Source: JAFGDI01 sp963667715 | Lineage (GTDB): Bacteria; Planctomycetota; Phycisphaerae; Sedimentisphaerales; SM23-30 | Assembly: GCA_963667715.1 (NCBI GenBank) | Contig: OY763926.1 | Location: 1,860,001 to 1,924,000, forward strand | DNA: 64,000 nt | Direction: 5' to 3' | Shown here: positions 9,249 through 16,329 of the stretch, piece by piece | How positions within the stretch are numbered: the first letter of the stretch is position 1 | How the letters are laid out: each line of letters starts with the position of its first letter | Translations under genes and position numbers: made by a program | The notes under the pieces: model-generated | The model's input: only the letters and a program-made list of their open reading frames with translations | Database searches by the model: none | What the model was told of the DNA's origin: nothing

Positions 9249-10982
9249 ATGGATACAAGATCTGAACAATTTAGCGAGCTGCTTGCTCTTCTTAATGAGT
9301 TAAGAGAGCAGACCATATCTCCTCAGCGGTTTAAACGCCTTGAAAAGATCATTATAAACGATCCTTCAGCTCGTGATATTTATATCGACTACTTTAAGGT
9401 CTGTGGTCTTATGCATTCTTTCCAGCTTGCCAAGCATGGATCTCTTGTTCAGGCTTCTGATATCCCAATGGATATTGAAACTAAGGATGTGCTCCTCCAA
9501 TTACTCTCTTGCAATGAAGATACCGCACCAGTGGAGGTTCTCGACGAGCCCCAGCTTGATATTACTACCATTGAAGTTGAAAAGCCTAAACACTCTCCTT
9601 CAAAACCAAGTAAGTTCTTCCGCACTTATAATGCTATTGTTTCTGTTGCCGCGGTTCTCTTACTATTCTTTATTGTTTATGCAAATATGTTCCCTACCCA
9701 ATATTGCAAACCGGTAGCAACCCTTACCGAGCAGGTTGAGGCTAAGTGGAACAAAGATTCTGAAACAATATATCAGCATAGTCGTTTGGCTACCAATACG
9801 GCTCCGTATATCTTAGATTCCGGTATTGTTAAGTTTGTTTATGATACCGGCGTTGATGTACTCGTCGAAGGCCCAGCCGAATTCCAGATCGAAAGAGAAG
9901 GAGTATTCCTCAAATACGGCAAATTATACTCCAAAGTCTCAGCCAAAGGACAGGGCTTTACGGTTTATTGTGCAAAAAGTAAATTCATTGATCTTGGTAC
10001 TGAATTTGGCATTGTAGCCGATCTCTCCGGCTCCTCTCAGCTGCATGTACTTGACGGAAAAGTACAAATGTATGCTGGACTCGCTGATTCTAATAAAGAA
10101 ATAAAAATGGTCAATAAAGGCCAGGCTTTTGCCTTTAATAGCAATACCAGCGACCTCGAAAGTATCGACTTTGACGGCAATGCCTTTGTGCAGCAGATAG
10201 ATACTAATTCTAAACTTATCTGGCGAGGCCAGAAAAGTATCGACCTCGCTGATATAGTCGGTGGTGGTAATGGCTTTGGAACCGGACGCATCGAATACGG
10301 CGTTCTGGCTACCAATGGAAAGTTTGTTGATAAATATCACGATTTCCATTCTATAGATAAAAATATCGGCTATCAGAAAGTCGCTCAAAGCAAATTTATT
10401 GACGGTGTCTTTATCCCCGACGGCGGCAATGGCCCTGTTACGATAAGCTCAAAAGGCGATCTGTTCAATAATTGCGTGGACACAAATAATGATTTCTGGG
10501 GCTGTGTGCAAAATGGTGCTATCCATTCTCATAAAGGTAATATAGTCAAACACTCTCTTACTCTTGATGGTGTTAACTATGGCATAGCTCAAAATCCTGC
10601 TATCTTTATGCACGCCAATCAGGGGGTAACCTTCGATCTCAACGAGATACGAAAATCTATCCCAGGTTTTAAACTTAAAAGTTTCACTACCACCTGTGGT
10701 GTTTCAGATTCTGTTTTTGACCAGAGTGTATTTGAAAATAATACCCCTCTGAAAAGAAATGCTGCTGACTTACCTGAATGCGTTTTCTACATTCTCATTG
10801 ATGGCAAACAGGTAAATTCAGATCTGCCGGTCAGCTCTGGTGATAAACTTAATAAAGTTGAGTATGAGATCACCGATTCTGACGAGTTCCTGACTCTTAT
10901 TGCCAGCGTTAATGGCAGCAGTGCCTTTACCTGGTCATTATTTGCCAGACCAGAACTGAATTTTGAAATTGAGAATAAGTAA
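9249..10982 (+). CDS. FecR-domain membrane regulator with NPCBM-like sensor domain (module 1)
   Basis: 577 residues in four parts. Residues 1-60 form an acidic helical segment (I-I-N-D-P-S-A-R-D-I-Y-I-D-Y-F) typical of planctomycete anti-sigma/FecR proteins. A single membrane span lies at about 126-148. Residues 155-310 are a FecR domain (I-V-K-F-V-Y-D-T-G-V-D-V-L-V-E-G-P-A-E-F; I-D-L-G-T-E-F-G-I; L-H-V-L-D-G-K-V). After the motif D-L-A-D-I-V-G-G-G-N-G-F-G-T-G, the last 200 residues resemble an NPCBM carbohydrate-binding module (V-T-F-D-L-N ... F-Y-I-L-I-D-G-K-Q-V ... L-T-L-I-A-S-V). The layout implies cytoplasmic sigma control coupled to an external sugar-sensing region. It pairs with the sigma gene just upstream and has a full paralogue at 14567-16255. 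The NPCBM assignment is by eye. Confidence 0.8.
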   Translation: MDTRSEQFSELLALLNELREQTISPQRFKRLEKIIINDPSARDIYIDYFKVCGLMHSFQLAKHGSLVQASDIPMDIETKDVLLQLLSCNEDTAPVEVLDEPQLDITTIEVEKPKHSPSKPSKFFRTYNAIVSVAAVLLLFFIVYANMFPTQYCKPVATLTEQVEAKWNKDSETIYQHSRLATNTAPYILDSGIVKFVYDTGVDVLVEGPAEFQIEREGVFLKYGKLYSKVSAKGQGFTVYCAKSKFIDLGTEFGIVADLSGSSQLHVLDGKVQMYAGLADSNKEIKMVNKGQAFAFNSNTSDLESIDFDGNAFVQQIDTNSKLIWRGQKSIDLADIVGGGNGFGTGRIEYGVLATNGKFVDKYHDFHSIDKNIGYQKVAQSKFIDGVFIPDGGNGPVTISSKGDLFNNCVDTNNDFWGCVQNGAIHSHKGNIVKHSLTLDGVNYGIAQNPAIFMHANQGVTFDLNEIRKSIPGFKLKSFTTTCGVSDSVFDQSVFENNTPLKRNAADLPECVFYILIDGKQVNSDLPVSSGDKLNKVEYEITDSDEFLTLIASVNGSSAFTWSLFARPELNFEIENK

Positions 10983-11013
10983 CTGACGGACTTTTCGGGT
11001 TTGCAGTTATAAA

Positions 11014-11183
11014 GGTGACCTCTAATAATTGCTTTCGTGGCGAAAACGAAGATTGATTTTTACTGACAAGGAACGAAGAACCGGGCATATTGGCCCCGAT
11101 GTACATCGGCGTTTACGGTTTTTCGTGATGCAGCTCAGGAAAAATCAAGACCGTTTGTAGCCCGGAATGAATTTTTAGGTTGC
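11014..11183. repeat. Inverted-repeat element, copy 2 (MITE-like)
   Basis: About 170 bp, strongly similar to 4521-4680 along its whole length, including the blocks GATTTTTACTGACAAGGAAC and GCTCAGGAAAAATCAAGACC. The apex differs: this copy carries an extra small hairpin (CCGATGTACATCGG, 11097-11110). It sits directly after the FecR gene. No clear flanking duplication is seen here. The rest of the 408-base gap ahead of the LamG gene holds the feature at 11290 and nothing else I can assign. Confidence 0.65.
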
Positions 11184-11289
11184 CTAAATATATTGTCGCT
11201 TATTTCTGACTTGTTTTACTTTATGCAACATTGTTAATTGCAAGTTGGAATAAGCATTTAAATCTTTGAGTGATTTCGCGATTTATCAT

Positions 11290-11336
11290 AAGGAGGAAAC
11301 TCTATTTTCGAGATGGTTTTTTTAACGATAGGATGA
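11290..11336 (+). promoter_or_regulatory. Strong Shine-Dalgarno without a gene; possible 7-codon leader
   Basis: AAGGAGG at 11290-11296 is the best ribosome site in the vicinity, yet the LamG gene starts 95 bases further on. The only ATG nearby (11313) opens a 7-codon reading frame ending at TGA 11334-11336; the spacing of 16 bases is too long for normal use. It could be a leader peptide or a relic. Confidence 0.25.
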
Positions 11337-11390
11337 TTATTTTAATGTATTTTTTATAAAACTCGTACTTCTATTGGAAAGGGAAAAATA

Positions 11391-13481
11391 ATGAAAAAGT
11401 TGTTTAGTTTCTTTGCATTAAGTGTATTAGCGGGCCTCTCTGGAGCTGCAAATGCAGCTATGGTTCACCAATATACTTTTAATGATGCTGGTCTGGCTGA
11501 AGATGCTATTGGTACTGCCGATCTTACTGTTAACGGTGATGCTGTTGTTGCTGATGGTGTCTTAACTCTGCCCGGTGGCGGAACTCGCACGCATAATGCC
11601 AGTGCTACTGGCGATGCTCTCACCGAGCTGGCTGCTACCATAAATGGTACTACTGGCTTAACTATCGAAATATGGTTCTCGCAAAGCGAAAACACCGGCT
11701 GGGCAAAACTGCTCATGGCTGGTTCTAGTGATAGTAACTATATGGACATCACACCTCGTCGTGGTAACGATGGTGATATAAGCAGTTGTTCTCTAAACAC
11801 TGGTTCAGGGGAAAGTAATGCTCGTCTTTTAGATACTGACCCAATATCTAATAATACCGATTACTATATCGCAGCTATTTGGGATCAGACAGCAAATAGT
11901 ATAACCGTCTATCTCGCTGAAGCTGATAATCCTGCTAGTGCAGTTACGGCTTCTGATCAGTTGGGTGGCAAATTACTCAGCGATCTTGTCTTAAATGAAT
12001 TCTATTTAGGTTCTGCTGTTGCCTTTGGTGACGGCGACTATCGTGGTGCTATCAATGAAGTTAGAATTCATGATAATGCCTTAACTGAAGCTGAACTTGC
12101 TGCTAGTTGTCTCGCTGGCCCTGAAACAGTTATCGCTGCTCTTGTAGCTCCTGCTGACGGCAAAGAACTTATTTCTACTGCCACTGATCTGGCGTGGAAA
12201 GCTCCTAACGCCTACAATCCTGCTGGCTATAATGTTTATATTGGCAGCGATCCAAACATTGATGATGCCTCTGCTATGGACTGGTCAGATACCTCGATCA
12301 ATCCAGACTCTGACATGAGCTATGCTCTTGATAACGATGTTACCTACTACTGGAGAGTCGATACTCTCGAGCCTAACGGTGTTGATTCTATCGTTCATAC
12401 CGGTGCTGTATGGTCTTTCACAACTATTCCTTCTATCCCGGTTGTTGATACTGACCCTGCTAGCCAGACTGTTGCCGCTGGTACTGTTATCGATCTTAGC
12501 GTAACTGCATTCAATACCGATGAATATACCTGGTATTATTCTGCTGATCCTATTGCTGATGAAACTGATAATGTTATTGGCTCTGGCCAGACTATCCAGG
12601 TTACTGTTGCTGATGTAACTGACGAAGGCTGGTACTATTGCAAAGCTTCGTCTATAGTTGGTGAAGACACCTCTGGTATGGCTCAGGTTATGACAGAACG
12701 TCTCGTTGGCTGGTGGCCTCTTGATGGCGATCTCACAGACGCTGTTGCTTCTGTAGTACCTGGTGCTCCTGCACATGATGCTGCTGCTATTTCTGAATCT
12801 TATGTTACCGGTATTGAAACTCAGGCTTACCAGTTCTCTGGTGATGGTCAGGTTATTACCGTAACTGATAGTATCGATTACTTTAACTTCTATACACAGG
12901 GCCTCACAGTTTGCTGTTGGGTCAAAGATCAGGACCCAACTATCTGGGATACTGTTGTATCTAAAGAATATGATCGCGACATCGACTGGTCTGTTGGTAA
13001 AGGTTACTATATCGCTCGTAATCCTGGTGGTGCTGGTGCTTTTGGTGTTCGTCCTAGTGAAACATTCTCGCCAAACAATACTATCTCTACCGGTGACGGC
13101 AGCTGGCACCTCATTACTGGTGTTATCGATGCCGCTAATAATACCGTTAAAGTCTATGTCGACGGCGAATTCCGCGGCGAAAACACTAATGCTAACCCTG
13201 CTAACTTCAATAAGCCTAACCTGGCTCCATTGATCTTTGGTGCTGAAAGTACCGATGGTACTGTTGGCATGTCAAAAGCAGCTATTGACGATGTGAAGAT
13301 CTGGAATTACCCTCTTACTTCATGGGATATCGCTGAGCTATATGTTAGCTCTGTTGATGCTACTATCTGCGTTGAAAGACCAGCTGGTGACCTGGAAGAA
13401 GATTGTGTAATTGACCTCAAAGACTTTGCTGTTATAGCTACAAATTGGCTGGTTGACGGAAGCGTTAGTTCCGAAAACTAA
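11391..13481 (+). CDS. Exported LamG-Ig-LamG protein with dockerin-like tail
   Basis: 696 residues. A clean signal peptide (M-K-K-L-F-S-F-F-A-L..., ending A-N-A-A) is followed by a LamG domain at about 24-240 (I-E-V-R-I-H-D-N-A-L near its end), a fibronectin-like stretch at about 245-340, an Ig-like domain at about 345-430 (D-E-G-W-Y-Y-C), a second LamG domain at about 435-660 and a half-dockerin (D-L-E-E-D-C-V-I-D-L-K-D-F-A-V-I-A-T-N-W-L). The ATG at 11391 follows GGAAAGGG. No catalytic residues are apparent. It is enclosed by two ECF/FecR modules and ends in a strong terminator, so it is a prime candidate for a product regulated by one of them. A carbohydrate-binding surface role is inferred from the domains. 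Confidence 0.85.
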   Translation: MKKLFSFFALSVLAGLSGAANAAMVHQYTFNDAGLAEDAIGTADLTVNGDAVVADGVLTLPGGGTRTHNASATGDALTELAATINGTTGLTIEIWFSQSENTGWAKLLMAGSSDSNYMDITPRRGNDGDISSCSLNTGSGESNARLLDTDPISNNTDYYIAAIWDQTANSITVYLAEADNPASAVTASDQLGGKLLSDLVLNEFYLGSAVAFGDGDYRGAINEVRIHDNALTEAELAASCLAGPETVIAALVAPADGKELISTATDLAWKAPNAYNPAGYNVYIGSDPNIDDASAMDWSDTSINPDSDMSYALDNDVTYYWRVDTLEPNGVDSIVHTGAVWSFTTIPSIPVVDTDPASQTVAAGTVIDLSVTAFNTDEYTWYYSADPIADETDNVIGSGQTIQVTVADVTDEGWYYCKASSIVGEDTSGMAQVMTERLVGWWPLDGDLTDAVASVVPGAPAHDAAAISESYVTGIETQAYQFSGDGQVITVTDSIDYFNFYTQGLTVCCWVKDQDPTIWDTVVSKEYDRDIDWSVGKGYYIARNPGGAGAFGVRPSETFSPNNTISTGDGSWHLITGVIDAANNTVKVYVDGEFRGENTNANPANFNKPNLAPLIFGAESTDGTVGMSKAAIDDVKIWNYPLTSWDIAELYVSSVDATICVERPAGDLEEDCVIDLKDFAVIATNWLVDGSVSSEN

Positions 13482-13510
13482 TAAAAGATTTTGATCTCCT
13501 ATCGAATCGA

Positions 13511-13553
13511 ATGGGCACCTCCGGTCGCAATGACTGAGGTGCCCATTGTTTTT
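13511..13553 (+). terminator. Strong rho-independent terminator of the LamG gene
   Basis: A perfect 11-bp stem (13511-13521 with 13536-13546, core GGGCACCTC/GAGGTGCCC) with a 14-base loop, followed by TGTTTTTATT. It lies 30 bases after the stop codon. Confidence 0.9.
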
Positions 13554-13630
13554 ATTGTGTAGCTTTGCATAAAGTGCTGTTGTTTAAGTCTTTATGTAGC
13601 GAGTTGACCTTTTGGTGTCTAGTAGACCAG

Positions 13631-13695
13631 CCTCGCCCGTAGGGTGAAACCTCAACTTATTTCTTATTTCGTGCAACTTATTACTCTTGTATTAC
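13631..13695 (+). repeat. Dispersed repeat, hairpin + 'TTACTTATTAC' tail family, copy 1
   Basis: A short GC hairpin (CTCGCCCGTAGGGTGAAA) followed by ACCTCAACTTATTTCTTATT and further TTACT units. It matches the family seen at 19961, 28876, 32341, 37077, 41588, 45370, 51112, 53901 and 55619, and reads on the plus strand like the others. Confidence 0.6.
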
Positions 13696-13714
13696 TAAAT
13701 ATAATTACTTATAT

Positions 13715-13905
13715 ATAAGGCAACTTTCGCACTTTTCAAGTCACAGAAATCGCCAATAAGGGACTTCCTGTGGCATACTGAATTAAATATGCTTTCGATA
13801 TTTGGCTCGAAAACGAGATAAAAACCTCAGAATTTCATTCACAAGGCCCTGTTCCGGCCTTTGCGTTAAACGCTGAGCAGTCAAAAGTGCGAAACCGCAC
13901 TATAT
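13715..13905. repeat. About 180-bp element with long terminal inverted repeats
   Basis: TTTCGCACTTTT near 13725-13736 is mirrored by AAAAGTGCGAAA at 13883-13894, and the match extends outward into TATATA on both sides and inward to AAGTC / CAGTC. The interior contains smaller hairpins (CACAG...CTGTG; AGGCC...GGCCT) and a copy of GCTTTCG / CTCGAAAACGAG. There is no ORF. It resembles a MITE and lies between the LamG terminator and the second sigma gene. Confidence 0.55.
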
Positions 13906-14024
13906 ATTATTTCTGGAAAAAGTGGAATATTTCGCCATTATTAGTCATTGCTTATAATAACTTATAGATTATTTTGGGTTATTGGTACTATACTTACAAA
14001 AAAACGATTGTTTTGAGGTTTTTT

Positions 14025-14564
14025 ATGACCGTTGGCCAGGAAAAAAGTTTTGAAGACAAAGAAAGCAGGTATATCAGACTGCTTACCGCCAATCATGTGC
14101 GCATAAAATCCTTTATCTTTTCGCTGCTTTCTAATGAAGCTGATGCTGAAGATGTTATGCAGGACACCAGTATCGTTATGTGGAAAAAGTTTGACAGTTA
14201 CGTCCCTGAAACAGATTTCACCGCTTGGGCTGTTACTATTGCTAAATATAAAGTCATGGAGTTCCGTCGCAAGAACTATTCCGATGGACTTATGGTAGAC
14301 AATCAGGTACTGGAAATCTTAGCTAAAAACAATCTGGACATCTCTGAACAGACAGAAGAACGTACCGAAAAACTTATGGAATGCGTAAAAGAGCTTCAGG
14401 AGGTTGACCGTCATTTTATCCAGTTAAAATATTCACACGGCCTTACCTTGAAAAAACTGGCCAACAGGTTTGGCCTCTCTGTTACTTCCGCATTTAGAAA
14501 TAACGCTAGAATACATGGTTTATTACATAGTTGTGTTCAGAGAAAAATGAAAGTCAGAGCTTAA
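14025..14564 (+). CDS. ECF-type RNA polymerase sigma factor (module 2)
   Basis: 179 residues from ATG 14025, preceded by GAGG at a good distance (TTTTGAGGTTTTTTATG). Region 2 shows Y-I-R-L-L ... D-A-E-D-V-M-Q-D-T-S-I-V-M-W-K-K-F-D and F-T-A-W-A-V-T-I-A-K-Y; region 4 shows E-V-D-R-H-F-I-Q-L-K-Y and a helix-turn-helix (L-K-K-L-A-N-R-F-G-L-S-V-T-S-A-F-R-N). It is a paralogue of the sigma factor at 8674-9213, with the same length, the same C-terminal R-I-H-G-L-L/M-L motif and the same partner. The FecR-like gene starts 2 bases after its stop codon, indicating tight co-expression. An earlier in-frame ATG at 13974 lacks a ribosome site and adds a segment absent from the paralogue. Confidence 0.88.
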   Translation: MTVGQEKSFEDKESRYIRLLTANHVRIKSFIFSLLSNEADAEDVMQDTSIVMWKKFDSYVPETDFTAWAVTIAKYKVMEFRRKNYSDGLMVDNQVLEILAKNNLDISEQTEERTEKLMECVKELQEVDRHFIQLKYSHGLTLKKLANRFGLSVTSAFRNNARIHGLLHSCVQRKMKVRA

Positions 14565-14566
14565 TT

Positions 14567-16255
14567 ATGTCTGAAATTGATTATAGAAAATTAAGAGTTC
14601 TCATTTCAGAAGCAGCTGAAAAAAGTATTAGTAAAGAGCATATGGCCCAACTGAACCGTATGTTACTTCAGGATGAAAACGCCAGACGTTACTATCAGGA
14701 GTACATACTCAATAGTGTCATCTTGAGCACTATGTACAGTAATGAAAAAAGCCATACTGACCCCAATTTCAATGGCTCTGATGATGAAAACCAGAACTAT
14801 ATTCTTAAACTCGCTGAACTGGAGCTTAACGCACCTGAAGTCGAGATTGACGAAGAAAAGGTGATTGAAAAGCCTGAAATTAAAGTCATTAAACCTAAGA
14901 GAAAAAGTAGGTTCTTTGTGGTATTCGATAAGCTGATTTATTCTGCCGCCGCCATTTTAATAGTCTTTATCGCTTATGCTGAACTTTTCGCCCCTGACTA
15001 TTCTGTTAAGGTTGCTACCGTTATCGATCAGATCGGTGTAAACTGGGCTAATAACTCTCAGCAGTTAGCTAATAACGAGCGTGTATTGACTAATCAGGCC
15101 CCATATGTCATAAATAGCGGTATCGTTAAGCTCAAATATGATCAGGGCGTTGATGTTCTTATCGAAGGCCCCGCCAAATTCGTTATCGAAAGAAACGGAC
15201 TCTACGTTGATAGCGGCCGCGTTTATTCTCTCGTTTCTAGTACCGGCAAAGGTTTCACTATCGACACTGCCAGTGCCAGATATATCGATCTCGGTACTGA
15301 GTTCGGTATAGACGTCTCCAAAACCGGCTATTCTGAATTACACGTTATGACTGGTAAGGTACAGCTCTTTGCCGGTGCCGAAACTGAAGAAAAGATCAGC
15401 CAGCTTGTTTTTGCCAATAATGCTGTTAAGTATCAGGCTGGTTCAAATGTCCTGGAAACTATACCCGTTCGTTCTGAAACTTTCGTTAGAGATATTGACT
15501 CAAGTAAAGATCTGGTCTGGCATGGTCAGATGAAGATCGACCTCGCTGACTTCGTCGGTGGCGGTAATGGCTTTGGTACTGGCCGTCTCAACTATGGTAT
15601 TATGGTCGATACTGCCAAACTCTCGAATTTCCCGCTTTATGTCAGTGGCTACAATAATCACCCTCAGCTTAAAGACCGTTTCTTCAAGCCTGTTCCTGAA
15701 GTTACTGCTATCGACGGCATATTCGTCCCTGATGGCGGTAGAGATAAGGTCGTTATTAGCTCAAATGGTGATTCCTTCTCTGAATGTCCCGATACCAATG
15801 CGACCTTCTGTGTTCCTATCATAAATGGTGGCCAGTATGAGAAAAAATCCGATTCCTGCTTACAGATCGATGGCCAGCCATACGGCTCAAAGAACAAGCC
15901 GTCTTTGTTTATGCACGCAAATTGCGGTATTACCTATGATATGAATATTATTCGCAAATCGCTACCTCAAGGGGCTTTTATTGCCAGTTTTGTCTCTAAA
16001 GCCGGCTCTCCGGATAACCCTGATGGTGAAATACACAATGTCGATTTGTGGGTTCTCGTTGATGGTAAACTCAAGTACTCTCAAACCGATCTTTCAACCT
16101 CAAAACAGTTTGATATTGATATTCCTTTGCAGGAAAATGATAGATTCTTATCTCTGGTTGTTACTCAGGGCAAAAGAGTACCCGGCGAAACTCAGGTTGA
16201 CGCCTGGGATTGGCTCTTGTTCGGCGAACCAGAGTTAACTCTCCAAATGAAGTAA
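14567..16255 (+). CDS. FecR-domain membrane regulator with NPCBM-like sensor domain (module 2)
   Basis: 562 residues from ATG 14567, which follows the sigma gene's stop by 2 bases. It repeats the layout of the module 1 protein: N-terminal helical segment (L-L-Q-D-E-N-A-R-R-Y-Y-Q-E-Y), an acidic linker, one membrane span at about 117-141, and a FecR domain (I-V-K-L-K-Y-D-Q-G-V-D-V-L-I-E-G-P-A-K-F; I-D-L-G-T-E-F-G-I; L-H-V-M-T-G-K-V). Then come D-L-A-D-F-V-G-G-G-N-G-F-G-T-G, the shared D-G-I-F-V-P-D-G-G segment, and an NPCBM-like end (L-W-V-L-V-D-G-K-L-K-Y-S ... L-S-L-V-V-T). The outer region probably faces the periplasm. A GH2 gene follows 74 bases downstream with no clear terminator between, so it may be co-transcribed or be the regulated target. 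Confidence 0.82.
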   Translation: MSEIDYRKLRVLISEAAEKSISKEHMAQLNRMLLQDENARRYYQEYILNSVILSTMYSNEKSHTDPNFNGSDDENQNYILKLAELELNAPEVEIDEEKVIEKPEIKVIKPKRKSRFFVVFDKLIYSAAAILIVFIAYAELFAPDYSVKVATVIDQIGVNWANNSQQLANNERVLTNQAPYVINSGIVKLKYDQGVDVLIEGPAKFVIERNGLYVDSGRVYSLVSSTGKGFTIDTASARYIDLGTEFGIDVSKTGYSELHVMTGKVQLFAGAETEEKISQLVFANNAVKYQAGSNVLETIPVRSETFVRDIDSSKDLVWHGQMKIDLADFVGGGNGFGTGRLNYGIMVDTAKLSNFPLYVSGYNNHPQLKDRFFKPVPEVTAIDGIFVPDGGRDKVVISSNGDSFSECPDTNATFCVPIINGGQYEKKSDSCLQIDGQPYGSKNKPSLFMHANCGITYDMNIIRKSLPQGAFIASFVSKAGSPDNPDGEIHNVDLWVLVDGKLKYSQTDLSTSKQFDIDIPLQENDRFLSLVVTQGKRVPGETQVDAWDWLLFGEPELTLQMK

Positions 16256-16329
16256 ATGACTGTTTCTATTGGTATGACCATACCTGATTACCCTTAGTTT
16301 TATTATATAAAGTGGATGGAATTATAAAA

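Noticed and set aside
12285..13109. 274-residue minus-strand ORF
   Set aside because: It is entirely antisense to the LamG protein gene and shows no domain; it arises from the codon bias of the real gene.
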